From an uncultured Bacteroidales bacterium (GTDB lineage Bacteria > Bacteroidota > Bacteroidia > Bacteroidales > F082), in assembly GCA_946408345.1 (NCBI GenBank), contig CAMJRR010000001.1, positions 62,001-126,000 on the forward strand: a stretch of 64,000 nucleotides of DNA, in the 5' to 3' direction. Of this stretch, positions 33,519 to 44,400 are shown one piece after another (position 1 is the stretch's first letter; every line of letters begins with the position of its first letter). The position numbers and the translations under genes are program-made. The notes under the pieces are model-generated. The model saw nothing but the letters and a program-made list of their open reading frames with translations, made no database searches and was not told the origin of the DNA.

Positions 33519-35645
33519 TTACTTTAATCCACGTGCCTTCAGATAAGGTTCGTAATCGGGGTCTTGGCCGCGGAACTTGCGGTATTGCACCATGCCTTCG
33601 TCGTTGCCGCATTCCTGTAAGCAATTCTTGCGGAACGAAGCTGCAAGCTCAGGATTGAAGAGGTTACCCGAACTCTTGAAGTAGTTAAAGGCATCTTTGT
33701 CCAACACCTCAGCCCAAGTATAGGCATAGTAACCGGCACTGTAGCCGCCATTAAAGATGTGGCTGAAGTTGGTTGAGCGGTAGCGAGGCAGAATCTCGGG
33801 CATTAGGCCGATGGCATCCATCTGTTGCTTTTCGAAAGCGTCGACATCGAGGTCTTGGACTTCAGTAAGCTCGTGATACTTCATGTCAAGGATGGAGGCG
33901 GCGATGAGTTCGGTGGTCATAAAGCCTTGGTTGAACAATGCGCTGTTTTCAATCTTGTTGATGAGGCTGTCGGGCATGACTTCGCCTGTCTTGTAATGTT
34001 TGGCATACATTCGAATGACTTCGGGTTCAGCCACCCAGTTTTCCATGATTTGCGAAGGCATCTCCACGTAATCATGTGGCACATTACCGCAAGTGCGGGT
34101 GTAGAGGCCGTCGGAGAAGAAGGCGTGCAACGAGTGACCAAATTCATGCCACATGGTCTCGGTTTCGTCCCAAGTGAGCAGGGCAGGAGTGTCGCCCGAA
34201 GCAGGGGTGAAGTTCATCACCAAGGAGATGACGGGGTAAATCTTCTTTCCATCGATGTCGTGGCCGCTGGTGCGGAACTCAGTGCACCAAGCACCGCCGC
34301 TCTTCGATTCGCGCGGATAGTAGTCCATGTAAAGTATGCCTAAGAAATCACCGTTGGCTTCTTTCACTTCGTAGGTCTCTACACCTGGATAATAGACGGG
34401 CAAATTGGTGTTTTGCGTGAAGGTGATGCCATACAACTTATTGGCAGCCATAAACATACCGTTACGCACATTATCCACGGTGAGGTAAGGCTTAATGTAG
34501 TTCTCGTCGAAGTCGTACTTGGCCTTGCGGAGTTTCTCAGCGTAATACCACCAATCCCAACCTTCGAGTTTGATTTTGGCGCCTTCCTTGTCAGCGATAG
34601 CTTGCATCTCTGCGAGTTCTTTCTTGGCGAGTTGCTGGGCAGGGTTGAAGATGTCGATGAGGAACTTGTCGACAGTCTTTGAGTCTTTGGCCATGTTAAC
34701 GTCCAGCACATAGTCGGCATAGTTGTCGAAGCCGAAAATCTTGGCTTTCTGGACACGCAGCTTGCACATCTCATTGATGAGGTTCTTGTTGTCATACTCA
34801 TTGTTGTTGTCGCCACGGTTGTAGTAGGCCTTGTACATCTGCTCGCGCAGGTCGCGGTTGTCGGCAAACTGCAGGAAGGGGATGAGGCTGGGCTTCGAGA
34901 GCGTGAACACCCACTTGCCTTCCATGCCGTCGGCCTTCGCTTGCTCGGCGGCGGCATCGATGCTGGTTTGCGGCAGGCCTGCGAGGTCGGCTTCATTCTC
35001 AATGACGAGTTTGTAGCCTGCATTTTCTTTCAAAAGATTGTTGCCGAATTGCAAGCTCAGTGTGGAGAGTTGCTCGTTGATTTGGCTCAACTCGGCTTGT
35101 TTTTCGGCTGACAGGCCTGCACCATGGCGCATGAAGTCCTGATGATACTTCTCCACCACGCGGATTTGCTGGTCGTCCAAGCCCATTTCGTTGCGGTGCT
35201 GGTATACATAGTCGATGCGCTCGAAGAGTTTCGGGTTCATCATGATGGCGTCGCTGTGCTTCGAGAGCATAGGTAACACCTGTTCGGCGATGGCCACCAT
35301 TTCATCGTTAGTGAGGCACTCGTTGAGGTTGAAGAACACATTGCTGACGCGGCTCAAGGTCTTGCCCGACTTGTCGTATGGCAGAATGGTGTTCTCGAAA
35401 GTGGCAGGCTCAGCATTGTTGACAATGGCTTCCACTTCGGCAAGCTGTTCTTTCATACCCGCCTCAAAAGCAGGTAGATAGTGCTCGTTTTTGATTTGGT
35501 CGAACGGTGGCACCTGGAATGGTGTCGTGTATTCGGTCAGGAAAGGATTTGGTCTTTCGGCTTCTGCCTTTTGTTCAGGTTTTGAGGTGCAAGAAGCCAA
35601 GGTGATGACGCTTAATGCGATCATGTTGAAAAGTTTTTTAGTCAT
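33519..35645 (-). CDS. dcp: M3 family peptidyl-dipeptidase (Dcp-like) lipoprotein
   Basis: A 708-residue metallopeptidase close to peptidyl-dipeptidase Dcp. The zinc motif HEFGH is at 500-504 with catalytic Glu501, preceded by the TEFRTSGHDIDGKK segment typical of the family. The N-terminus has a lipoprotein signal (LASC, Cys19), so the enzyme should be membrane-anchored in the periplasm or outer membrane, unlike the cytoplasmic E. coli enzyme. It would remove dipeptides from peptide C-termini. A divergent promoter region lies upstream. Confidence 0.93.
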   Translation of the reverse strand: MTKKLFNMIALSVITLASCTSKPEQKAEAERPNPFLTEYTTPFQVPPFDQIKNEHYLPAFEAGMKEQLAEVEAIVNNAEPATFENTILPYDKSGKTLSRVSNVFFNLNECLTNDEMVAIAEQVLPMLSKHSDAIMMNPKLFERIDYVYQHRNEMGLDDQQIRVVEKYHQDFMRHGAGLSAEKQAELSQINEQLSTLSLQFGNNLLKENAGYKLVIENEADLAGLPQTSIDAAAEQAKADGMEGKWVFTLSKPSLIPFLQFADNRDLREQMYKAYYNRGDNNNEYDNKNLINEMCKLRVQKAKIFGFDNYADYVLDVNMAKDSKTVDKFLIDIFNPAQQLAKKELAEMQAIADKEGAKIKLEGWDWWYYAEKLRKAKYDFDENYIKPYLTVDNVRNGMFMAANKLYGITFTQNTNLPVYYPGVETYEVKEANGDFLGILYMDYYPRESKSGGAWCTEFRTSGHDIDGKKIYPVISLVMNFTPASGDTPALLTWDETETMWHEFGHSLHAFFSDGLYTRTCGNVPHDYVEMPSQIMENWVAEPEVIRMYAKHYKTGEVMPDSLINKIENSALFNQGFMTTELIAASILDMKYHELTEVQDLDVDAFEKQQMDAIGLMPEILPRYRSTNFSHIFNGGYSAGYYAYTWAEVLDKDAFNYFKSSGNLFNPELAASFRKNCLQECGNDEGMVQYRKFRGQDPDYEPYLKARGLK

Positions 35646-35678
35646 GTTTTTTAATATTTAATGTCAATTTTCTGCCTG

Positions 35679-35686
35679 CAAAGATA
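35679..35686 (-). promoter_or_regulatory. Promoter -7 box for the peptidase gene
   Basis: On the minus strand this reads TATCTTTG followed by GCAGG, matching TAnnTTTG. It is 34 bases upstream of the peptidase start. No clear -33 element is seen. Confidence 0.5.
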
Positions 35687-35699
35687 AAAAATGTTGTTT

Positions 35700-35733
35700 T
35701 TTGCTTGGCGAAAACCTAAAAACATTATCTTTG
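35700..35733 (+). promoter_or_regulatory. Promoter for the glycogen operon
   Basis: TATCTTTG at 35726-35733 fits the -7 box and TTTG at 35700-35703 the -33 box with a 22-base spacer. It is divergent from the peptidase promoter in a 124-base gap and lies 37 bases before the debranching-enzyme gene. Confidence 0.65.
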
Positions 35734-35769
35734 TACTCGGTTTTTTATGCAAATTTCGAAATTTAATAT

Positions 35770-37737
35770 ATGAGTTACATTTCTTGGGATAAAAGAAAAC
35801 TGGTCAATCTCGAGTTTACGCTCAATCGTGAAGTGTTGCGTTCCAACGCTTTAGGAGCGTTTCTCGCCACCACTGTGATTGGCTGCAACACTAGAAAATA
35901 CCACGGTCTCTTAGTGGTGCCTCAGCCGCAACTCGACAATAACAACCATGTATTGCTGTCGAGTCTCGATGAGACTATCATCGAAAACAAGCAAGAATTC
36001 CATCTTGGCGTACACATGTACCCCGATGGCATCTTTGCTCCGCGCGGTCACAAATACCTCCGTGACTTCACCGCCGACCCAATGCCGAAGCTGACCTATC
36101 GCATCGGTAATGTGGTGCTCGATAAGGAGCTGATTTTCTCTTCAACAGAAGCGAGGATCTTTGTTCGTTATACGCTGCGTGAATCTGTGGTGCCTATCAC
36201 CCTTCGCGTTTTGCCTTTCTTGGCCTTCCGCAACGTCCACATGTTGACGCATGAGAACCATGAGGCTAGCCGCAAGGTGGATTTGGTGAAAAATGGTGCT
36301 TCATGGCAACTTTACAAAGACTACTCGAGGTTGTACCTACAATTCTCGCGCGCGGCAGAATACACACATGTGCCGCATTGGTACTACAATATGTTCTACA
36401 TCCGCGAACAGGAACGTGGCTACGATGCCGCTGAGGATCAGTTCGTTCCTGGATTCTTCGAGTTGCAGATGAAACAGGGCGACACTGTAATTCTCTCAGT
36501 GAGCCTGAAAGAAGAAAGTCCTACGGCCATCAAACGTCAGTGCGAGGCAGAGGTGAAGAGATTGTTGCCTCAGCATAGCTACGAAGAGTGTCTCGTGAAG
36601 GCCGCCGATCAATTTATCATCCGTGACGACAAGGGCACGCGCCTGTGGGCGGGTTTCCCATGGTTTGGCTCGTGCAGCCGCGACACCTTCCTTGCCTTGC
36701 CAGGCATTGCCTTGGCTCAAGGCGATGAGAAAACCTTTACAGCGGCTTTGGATTACCTTGTTTCGAGAATGCAAGGCCCGTTCTTCCCGCACCGTTATTA
36801 TCAGAAGAGCTTGTATTTCACGGCAGTAGACTCGCCGCTTTGGTTCTTCTATGTGCTGCAACTCTACGAGAAGATGTTGGGCAAGGACAAGAAGGACATC
36901 TGGAAGAAATACAAGAAGCCGATGACCACCATCTTGGAGAGCTTCATCTCAGGCACGGAATTCAACGTGCATACCTTGGGCAATGGATTGCTCTATGCTG
37001 GCAACCGCGACTTGGCTCTCACTTGGATGAACGTCTTCGCCCAAGGCAAACCTTGGACTCCTCGAACAGGTTTGGCTATTGAAGTCAATGCGCTATGGTA
37101 TAATGCATTGCGCTATGGTGTGGAACTTTTGAAAGCCGCTGAGCCAAAGAGCACATTGCTCAAGAAATGGTCGGATTTGGCTGACAGGGTGAAAGTCTCG
37201 TTTGCCGACACCTTTTATAATAAGGCGACCAACGGCTTCTATGACTATGTGAACAGCAACGAGAAAAACGAGCAGGTGAGACCCAATATGATGCTGGCCG
37301 CTGCCTTGCCGTATAGTCCGATGAGCGACGAGATGCAGAAACGTGCTTTCGATATTGCCCACTCCGAGTTGCTGACTACCAGAGGAATACGCTCACTGTC
37401 GCCCAACGATGAGAATTACAAGGGCATCAGCATCGGCAACCACAGCGAGCGCGAACGTGCCTATCACAACGGTACAGCCTTCCCGTGGCTAATAGCTTTC
37501 TATGCTGACCTATCGGTTAAGTTGTTCGGCAAGACTTCACTGCCTTATCTGGAAGACCTGTATAACGGCTTCGAGGAGGCCATTAAGGACAACGGCATCG
37601 GTACGGTGTCGGAGATCTACGACGGCAACCCGCCCTTCGAGGCAAGAGGTTGCATCTCGCAGTCGACGAGCGTGGGTGCCTTGCTCTACCTGCATTACCT
37701 GATTCAAGAACTAAATAAGAAAGGAGGCTCAAAATGA
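35770..37737 (+). CDS. Glycogen debranching enzyme (amylo-alpha-1,6-glucosidase type)
   Basis: A 655-residue protein of the bacterial/archaeal glycogen debranching family. The N-terminal domain opens with LTFNREVLRSNALGAFL-like sequence and TRKYHGLLV, the substrate-domain signature. The C-terminal (alpha/alpha)6 catalytic domain has WFGSCSRDTFLALPG near residue 299 and HNGTAFPWLIAFYADLSVKL near 570. It removes alpha-1,6 branches from glycogen in the cytoplasm. The stop overlaps the GT4 gene by four bases. This order (debranching enzyme, GT4, GH57) is a recurrent Bacteroidales glycogen cluster. Confidence 0.9.
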   Translation: MSYISWDKRKLVNLEFTLNREVLRSNALGAFLATTVIGCNTRKYHGLLVVPQPQLDNNNHVLLSSLDETIIENKQEFHLGVHMYPDGIFAPRGHKYLRDFTADPMPKLTYRIGNVVLDKELIFSSTEARIFVRYTLRESVVPITLRVLPFLAFRNVHMLTHENHEASRKVDLVKNGASWQLYKDYSRLYLQFSRAAEYTHVPHWYYNMFYIREQERGYDAAEDQFVPGFFELQMKQGDTVILSVSLKEESPTAIKRQCEAEVKRLLPQHSYEECLVKAADQFIIRDDKGTRLWAGFPWFGSCSRDTFLALPGIALAQGDEKTFTAALDYLVSRMQGPFFPHRYYQKSLYFTAVDSPLWFFYVLQLYEKMLGKDKKDIWKKYKKPMTTILESFISGTEFNVHTLGNGLLYAGNRDLALTWMNVFAQGKPWTPRTGLAIEVNALWYNALRYGVELLKAAEPKSTLLKKWSDLADRVKVSFADTFYNKATNGFYDYVNSNEKNEQVRPNMMLAAALPYSPMSDEMQKRAFDIAHSELLTTRGIRSLSPNDENYKGISIGNHSERERAYHNGTAFPWLIAFYADLSVKLFGKTSLPYLEDLYNGFEEAIKDNGIGTVSEIYDGNPPFEARGCISQSTSVGALLYLHYLIQELNKKGGSK

Positions 37738-39023
37738 GAGTCCTGATGTTTGGGTGGGAGTTTCCGCCCCATATTACCGGTGGCCTTGGAACGGCTTGCT
37801 TCGGCATGACCAAAGGCTTGGCCAAGAATGATGTGGATGTGTTGTTTGTGGTACCGCGTGCCTACGGCGACGAGGATGAAACCAACGTGCGTCTGCTCAA
37901 TGCCAGCGAAGTGACCATTGACATCGACCATGAGAAAGACCGCAGTTATTGGGAACGTGTGCAATATATGGAGATTGGCTCCAACATCATCCCGTATGTC
38001 GGGCCTGAGAACTTTGCCAATGTGCTTGAAAGCGACCGCCATGTCGTGGAGCACTTCAACCGCACAGGTTCAGTGTTTGCGCGCAACTACCAATTTTCGG
38101 GCAAATACGGCATGAACCTCATGGAGGAGGTGGCACGTTATGCTTTGATTGGCTCATCGTTGGCCACGAAATACGATTTCGATGTCATCCACGCCCATGA
38201 CTGGCTGACCTATTCGGCAGGCATTGCAGCCAAGGAGACCACGGGCAAACCGCTGGTGGTGCACATGCATGCCACGGAGTTTGACCGTTCAGGCGAGAAC
38301 ATCAACACGGATGTGTATGCCATAGAGCGTAGGGGCATGGAAGCCGCCGACCGTGTCATCACAGTGAGTAATCTGACACGCAACATCGTCATTAACAAAT
38401 ACGGCATCGATCCTGCCAAGGTTGTGACGGTGCACAACGCCGTGGAGCCTAACGACAAACCCAAGTCGGAATACGAGCGCAGTGGTCTTGATGCCAAGGT
38501 GGTGACCTTCCTCGGAAGAATCACCTACCAGAAAGGCCCTGAATACTTCATCGAAGCGGCCTATAAGATTCACCAGGTCGACCCGAGCATCCATTTCGTG
38601 ATGGCAGGCACGGGCGACATGTTGGAGAAAATGATCCGCCGTGTGGCACAACTTGGCATGGGCAGCCACTTCCATTTCACGGGCTTCCTGAAGGGCGAGG
38701 CCGTCGATCAAATGTTTGCCATGACCGATGTGTTCGTCATGCCGTCTATTTCCGAGCCTTTCGGCATCGTGCCTTTGGAGGCTATGCGTCTCAATGTGCC
38801 GGTGGTCATCAGTAAACAGTCGGGTGTTTCTGAGGTTGTCAAGCACGCCTTGAAGGTCGACTTCTGGGATATCAATGGCCTGGCTGATTCCATCTACGCG
38901 CTCTGCCATTATCCGGTTTTGGCCAACTGCTTCAAAGACGAAGGCAAGGACGAGGTGGATAGCCTGAAATGGGAAGCGGCCGCGAAGAAAATCAAGGCGG
39001 TTTATGAATCGGTAGCACAATAA
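37734..39023 (+). CDS. GT4-type glycogen synthase-like glycosyltransferase
   Basis: A 429-residue GT-B enzyme. FGWEFPPHITGGLGTACFG at residues 6-24 is the start typical of glycogen/starch synthase-like proteins, VIHAHDWLTYSAGI lies near 155, and SISEPFGIVPLEAMRLNVPVV carries the E-x7-E donor site. It probably makes or extends an alpha-glucan or maltosyl acceptor from a nucleotide-glucose. It differs from the GT3 synthase domain of the fusion at 41458-45684, so the operon has two unrelated synthases. It overlaps the debranching gene by four bases. Confidence 0.88.
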   Translation: MRVLMFGWEFPPHITGGLGTACFGMTKGLAKNDVDVLFVVPRAYGDEDETNVRLLNASEVTIDIDHEKDRSYWERVQYMEIGSNIIPYVGPENFANVLESDRHVVEHFNRTGSVFARNYQFSGKYGMNLMEEVARYALIGSSLATKYDFDVIHAHDWLTYSAGIAAKETTGKPLVVHMHATEFDRSGENINTDVYAIERRGMEAADRVITVSNLTRNIVINKYGIDPAKVVTVHNAVEPNDKPKSEYERSGLDAKVVTFLGRITYQKGPEYFIEAAYKIHQVDPSIHFVMAGTGDMLEKMIRRVAQLGMGSHFHFTGFLKGEAVDQMFAMTDVFVMPSISEPFGIVPLEAMRLNVPVVISKQSGVSEVVKHALKVDFWDINGLADSIYALCHYPVLANCFKDEGKDEVDSLKWEAAAKKIKAVYESVAQ

Positions 39024-39042
39024 CCTCAAAAAATAAATAATC

Positions 39043-40176
39043 ATGAAACGAAACATTTTGATTTTAGTACTATTGTTTGCGTCGGCCTTCCCGGCCTTCG
39101 CGCAGATTGAGAATGAGATTGAGCAATCGAAGAAGGAGAAAATTGCGAAGGGCAGAACTTATCTGTTGGAGAAATTCCTTGACCGTGACTACGACAAGGT
39201 GAAGGAGATCAAGGATTATCTATTGGAATTGGAGGATGAAAACTATGCCGTGCTTGTTCCTGCTGAATATTGGCACATCTTGTTTTGGACGAAGGAATAT
39301 GATGCTCTGACGGCAGATTTCCGTGGCTTTGACTCTACTCGGATCGAGGCCTTCAAGAACAAGGTGAAGCCTGAAAGAGACCAGCTGGGCGAACAACTGA
39401 CACGTAAGTGCATTGAAGACGAGCATTTGATTCGCTTCAACCTTCAAGAGGCTCAACTGCCAGCCGAGGATAATGATTTCTTGTCGCTCTTTTTGGATTG
39501 GGATTTGAAACCGTTCAATGAAGAGAACCAAGATCAGTGGAACGAGAAGGCTGACCAATTCCTCGCCAAGTATCCGAATAGCGCATACGAATGGTTTGTA
39601 AGGCATGCCATCCGCGTGAAGATAGAGGAGGACAACTGGGTCTGGGGTTTGGGTTTTGGCCTCGGTAGCGGAAAGTTTACGAAAGACCTTAATACATGGA
39701 TGTCACCTACACTTGGAGGCTTTATGTGCATTGAAGCCAACTACAAACGCTGCAGGTTTTCATTTGTCATGGATGGAGTGGACATCAAACTGAGAGAGAA
39801 CCCTTCTGAAAAAGGCGATGGAAGCATACTCGCATTCAACCTTACTGCGGGCTATGACCTGATAGGATGGCGTCGCATCGATCTGACACCATTTGTCGGC
39901 ATAGGAGTGGGCTTTATCTCATCAAAAAGCTTGAAGAATATTCCAGAGTTGAAGGAGTTGACCGAGATGAGAGTGAATTGTGAGTTGGGCGCGGATTTGG
40001 ATATTAGGTTCTCAGAGTATACGAAGAAGAAGGGCGTTTTGCCATACTATATCCGATTGAGATATTGGTATGATTCGCCTTCTTTTGGAAAGATTGGACC
40101 TAATTTAAATGGAGGCTGCCATTGCTTTATGGTTGGCGTTGGCGCCTCATTGGCCAGAGAGAAAAGAGTCTACTAA
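39043..40176 (+). CDS. Secreted protein of unknown function, barrel-like C-terminus
   Basis: A 377-residue protein I do not recognise. It has a clear signal peptide (ILVLLFASAFPAFAQ, cut near residue 21). The first half is charged and probably helical (to about residue 195). The second half has alternating hydrophobic strands rich in Gly and aromatic residues (VWGLGFGLGSGKF, FVGIGVGFI, YIRLRYWYD) as in small outer-membrane barrels. It sits 19 bases after the GT4 gene and 24 before GH57, so it is probably co-transcribed with cytoplasmic glycogen enzymes, which is odd for an exported protein. Function unknown. Confidence 0.7.
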   Translation: MKRNILILVLLFASAFPAFAQIENEIEQSKKEKIAKGRTYLLEKFLDRDYDKVKEIKDYLLELEDENYAVLVPAEYWHILFWTKEYDALTADFRGFDSTRIEAFKNKVKPERDQLGEQLTRKCIEDEHLIRFNLQEAQLPAEDNDFLSLFLDWDLKPFNEENQDQWNEKADQFLAKYPNSAYEWFVRHAIRVKIEEDNWVWGLGFGLGSGKFTKDLNTWMSPTLGGFMCIEANYKRCRFSFVMDGVDIKLRENPSEKGDGSILAFNLTAGYDLIGWRRIDLTPFVGIGVGFISSKSLKNIPELKELTEMRVNCELGADLDIRFSEYTKKKGVLPYYIRLRYWYDSPSFGKIGPNLNGGCHCFMVGVGASLAREKRVY

Positions 40177-40200
40177 ATTGAATAATAAATACTTTAAGAT

Positions 40201-41400
40201 ATGAGCAAATCAATCTGTTTCTATTTCCAAGTGCATCAGCCTTATAGGCTTCGCACGTATCGTTTCTTCGAAATCGGTAAGAAACACTATTACTATGACG
40301 ACTACAGCAACCGTATGATCATGCGGCGTGTGGCCGAGAAGTGCTACCTGCCCATGAACGACCTGCTGATGCGTCAAATCGACAAGTTTGGCGACAAGGT
40401 CAAGTTTGCGTTCTCGTTCTCGGGCGTGGTCATCGAGCAGATGGAGCAATTTGCGCCAGAGGTGCTGGAGAGCTTCCAGAAGCTGGTCGCCACTGGTAGG
40501 GTAGAGGTGCTTTCAGAAACCTATGCCCATTCCTTGGCTTCAATGTCGAGTCCCGACGAGTTTAAGCGTCAGGTGACGGCTCACAAGCACAAGATGAAGG
40601 AAGTGTTTGGCGTTACCCCGAAGACCTTCCGCAACACCGAATTAATATATAGCGATGAAATCGGTGCAGCGGTGGCCGACATGGGCTACAACCTTATGCT
40701 TACTGAGGGGGCCAAGCACATTTTGGGTTGGAAGAGTCCCAACTACATGTATGCCAACGCCATCAACCCGAAATTGAAGGTGTTGCTGCGCAACTTCAAG
40801 TTCAGCGATGAGATTGCTTTCCGCTTCGCACAGGATAGCTTCCGCGCCGAGGACTTCGTTAACTGGCTCAATGCGCTGCCTGAGGAGGAAGAAGTGGTCA
40901 ATATCTTCATGGACTACGAGACCTTTGGCGAGCACCAAAGCGCCGAGACGGGCATCTTCAATTTCATGGAAGCTTTGCCTGGGGCCATCCTGAATGGCAG
41001 CAAGTTTAAGTTTGCAACCCCGCAGGAATTGGCAAAGAAGCTGCAGCCAGTGAGCGCCGTCAATGTGCCTAATGTGCTCTCATGGAGCGACGAGGAGCGC
41101 GACCTCACGGCATGGCTCGGCAACCCCCTGCAGGATGACGCCTTCCGTGCTTTATACGAACTGAACACCAAGGTGCATCGCATCAAGGACGAAGAGCTAC
41201 AACAGGATTGGAACATGCTCCAGACCTCTGACCATTTCTACTACATGTGCACGAAGTGGCTTTCCGATGGTGTGGTACATAAGTACTTCAACCACTATGC
41301 CTCTCCGTATGATGCCTACGTTAACTACATGAACGTGTTGACGGACTTCACTGATAGGGTGACGAAACTATCGAAACGGAAAGTGGCAAAAGTAGAGTAA
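40201..41400 (+). CDS. GH57 alpha-amylase/glucan-acting enzyme
   Basis: A 399-residue GH57 enzyme with the five-region pattern visible: VHQPYR at 11-16, EVLSETYAHS at 102-111, the nucleophile Glu147 in RNTEL, and the acid/base Asp238 in MDYETFGEH. The family includes alpha-amylases, 4-alpha-glucanotransferases and branching enzymes; length and motif 4 fit the amylase-like group of Bacteroidales glycogen clusters. No signal peptide, so cytoplasmic. It would process the alpha-glucan made and degraded by its neighbours. No separate branching enzyme is seen in the operon. Confidence 0.9.
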   Translation: MSKSICFYFQVHQPYRLRTYRFFEIGKKHYYYDDYSNRMIMRRVAEKCYLPMNDLLMRQIDKFGDKVKFAFSFSGVVIEQMEQFAPEVLESFQKLVATGRVEVLSETYAHSLASMSSPDEFKRQVTAHKHKMKEVFGVTPKTFRNTELIYSDEIGAAVADMGYNLMLTEGAKHILGWKSPNYMYANAINPKLKVLLRNFKFSDEIAFRFAQDSFRAEDFVNWLNALPEEEEVVNIFMDYETFGEHQSAETGIFNFMEALPGAILNGSKFKFATPQELAKKLQPVSAVNVPNVLSWSDEERDLTAWLGNPLQDDAFRALYELNTKVHRIKDEELQQDWNMLQTSDHFYYMCTKWLSDGVVHKYFNHYASPYDAYVNYMNVLTDFTDRVTKLSKRKVAKVE

Positions 41401-41423
41401 ATGATTCCCCGAAGGAATCTCAA

Positions 41424-41455
41424 TTTTGAATCTTTAAATTTTTGAATCCTTAAAT
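41424..41455 (+). repeat. Two tandem 16-base repeats just before the fusion gene
   Basis: TTTTGAATCTTTAAAT (41424-41439) and TTTTGAATCCTTAAAT (41440-41455) differ at one base and end two bases before the start codon. A small hairpin (41403-41408 with 41414-41419) precedes them. They occupy the ribosome-loading region of the next gene. Confidence 0.8.
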
Positions 41456-41457
41456 TA

Positions 41458-44400
41458 ATGAAAACCCCCGAATACCTTTTTGAAACCAGTTGGGAAGTTT
41501 GTAACATGGTGGGCGGCATCTATACAGTGCTCTCCACGAAATCGAATGTGATGCGTCATCTGCTTGACGACCATTATATCACGGTAGGTCCCGATGTGGT
41601 AAAAGAAGCCCATGAGACGCTTTATTTTGTCGAAGACAATGACCTCTTTCCCGAGTGGCGCGAAAGGGCTTTGAGTCAGGGCATGAAGTTCCGTATTGGT
41701 CGCTGGAAGATTGAAAGCAGTCCTATCGCCATTTTAATCGACTACACTACGCTTTACCAGTCGAAGAACGAAATTCTCACGCATCTTTGGGAACAATATG
41801 AATTAGACAGCATCCGTGGTCAGTGGGACTATATCGAACCCGTTTTGTTCGGCTATGCCGCTGGTCAGGTGATTGAGAGTTTTTGCAACTTTTACTTGCA
41901 ACAGACCAGCCACATCGTAGCACAGTTCCACGAGTGGATGACAGGCTCGGGCGTGTTGTACCTGAAGGAACATTGCCCACAGATTGCCACAGTGTTCACC
42001 ACACACGCCACTTACCTCGGGCGTGCTATTTCGGGCAACGGATTGCCGCTGTATGAAAACCTTAAGACCTACCTGCCATCGGTGATGGCCATGCAGTTCA
42101 ATGTGGTTTCGCAGCAGTCGATGGAGCAGAAGGCGGCCAAGAACGCCGATTCCTTCACGACGGTGAGCGACATCACGGCGCAAGAGTGCGAGCAGTTCCT
42201 CTATCGCAAGCCAGATGTGGTCACTAAGAACGGTATCGATCATACTTTCAGGCAAGAAGAAGCCGCTTTCAATGAGAAGCGAAAAGCGACACGTGAGCAG
42301 ATTCTGAAAATCGCATCGACCTTGTGCGGCGAGACTCTCGACCCCAACTGCCTGATGGTACTTAACAGTGGCCGTTATGAGTTCAAAAACAAGGGCATTG
42401 ACCTCTTCATCGAGGCTCTGCATCGGCTGAACGAAGACAAAAACCTTAGCCGTACAGTACTCGGTGTGATTGCAGTTCCAAGCAATATCGCAGGTCCCTC
42501 TAAGGACTTGCAGCATCGTCTCGATGGCACCAATGCCATCATGGGACACACCGACTTTCCTGCTACGCACCATGTCTTTGAGTATGAGAATGATGCAATT
42601 TTGAATACCTTGCGTAATTCTGGTTTGCAGAATGACGCCAATGACAAGGTAAAGGTGATGTTTGTCCCCGCTTACCTCAATGGTAGTGACGGCATCTTCA
42701 ACATGACCTATTCAGAATTTCTCTCAGCATTCGATTTCTCTGTGTTTCCTTCCTATTATGAGCCTTGGGGCTACACGCCTCTGGAAAGCGTAGCCTTGGG
42801 CATCCCGACCTTGACCTCTGATGTCTCTGGTTTCGGTAAGTTTGTCCAAAATGAATGCAAAGGTAATGAGGCTGTGACAGTTGTGCAGCGTAAGGAAGGT
42901 GATGTCAATATGGTGATTGAAGAAATCGTTTCCGCTTTACGTCGCTTCTTGGCCTTGACCGACAAAGGTATGGCTAAGATTTCTGAAGCCGCCTTGCAAG
43001 TTGCCAACAAGCTGCTTTGGAAAGACTTGATTGTCAATTATCAAAAGGCATGGGATGTGGCTCTTGAGAAATCGGGTGGACGCCATTATATGATGGAACC
43101 GGTGCCTTATGCCGACATGATGCACGAGGTAGTCTACCAAAAGAATGACTCTCCGAGCTGGAAGAAGGTGTTGATTAAACCCATCTATTCGCCTGAGATG
43201 AAAAAACTGGAAGACCTCTCGCGTAACATTTGGTGGAGCTGGAATGTGGATGCCATCGAGCTGTTTGAAAGTATCGATCCCGTGGCATGGAAGACTACGG
43301 AACAGAATCCTGTTGCATTGATGGAAGGCTTGTCGGTTGAGCAAATCAAGGCTTTAGAGAACAACAAAGACTTTGTGGAGCGTCTGAATAAGGTCTACGA
43401 CCAGTTTAATGCTTACATGGAACAGCCTACCCAACAGAAGGACCTCATTGCCTATTTCAGTATGGAATACGGTTTGATGAAGAGTCTCAAGATTTATTCT
43501 GGAGGTCTTGGTATTTTGGCGGGCGACTACATGAAACAGGCTTCTGACTCAAATGCCAACATGGTGGGTATAGGCCTTTTGTATCGTTATGGTTATTTTG
43601 CGCAAGAGATTTCTGTTTCTGGTGAGCAACGTGCCGAATACATTCCACAGAAGTTTTCGCAGCTACCTCTTCAGCCTGTGCTTACTGACAAAGGTGAATG
43701 GGTGAAGGTGGGCATTGCTTTCCCGGGACGCTCTGTCTATGCCAAGGCTTGGCGCGTCAACGTGGGTAGGGTAGGGCTGTACTTACTTGATACCGACATC
43801 GAGGAGAACTCCGCCGAGGACCGCGGCATCACCAGCCGACTTTATGGTGGCGACAGTGAGATGCGCATCAAGCAGGAAATGTTCCTTGGCGTGGGTGGTA
43901 TCCGTTTGCTCGAAGCCATGGGCATGAAACCTACGATTTACCATTGTAACGAAGGCCACGCTGCTTTCAGTGGTTTGGAGCGCCTGCGTGTTTACATTAA
44001 CAGGCACAACCTCGACTTCGATGTCGCGCTTGAGTTGGTCAGGGCTTCTACTTTGTTCACGACACACACACCCGTACCTGCGGGACATGATGCCTTTGAG
44101 GAACACCTCATCCGCACCTATATGCCGCACTATGCCAACCGCATGAACATCAGTTGGGAACGCTTCATGGGCTTAGGTCGTTTCAATCCCAACAACCCGA
44201 ACGAGAAGTTCTCGATGAGTGTACTTGCCACCAACCTTAGCCAGGAGGTAAACGGCGTAAGTAAGATTCATGGTCGTGTGTCGCGTGAAATGTTCCAGCC
44301 GTTGTGGCCGGGCTATTTCGCAGAAGAGAACCATATCGGTTATGTCACCAATGGCGTGCATCTGCCCACTTGGAGCAACCGTCTGTGGCAGCGCCTTTAC

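Noticed and set aside
38289..39056. 255-codon minus-strand frame
   Set aside because: Antisense to the GT4 synthase-like gene; no family resemblance.
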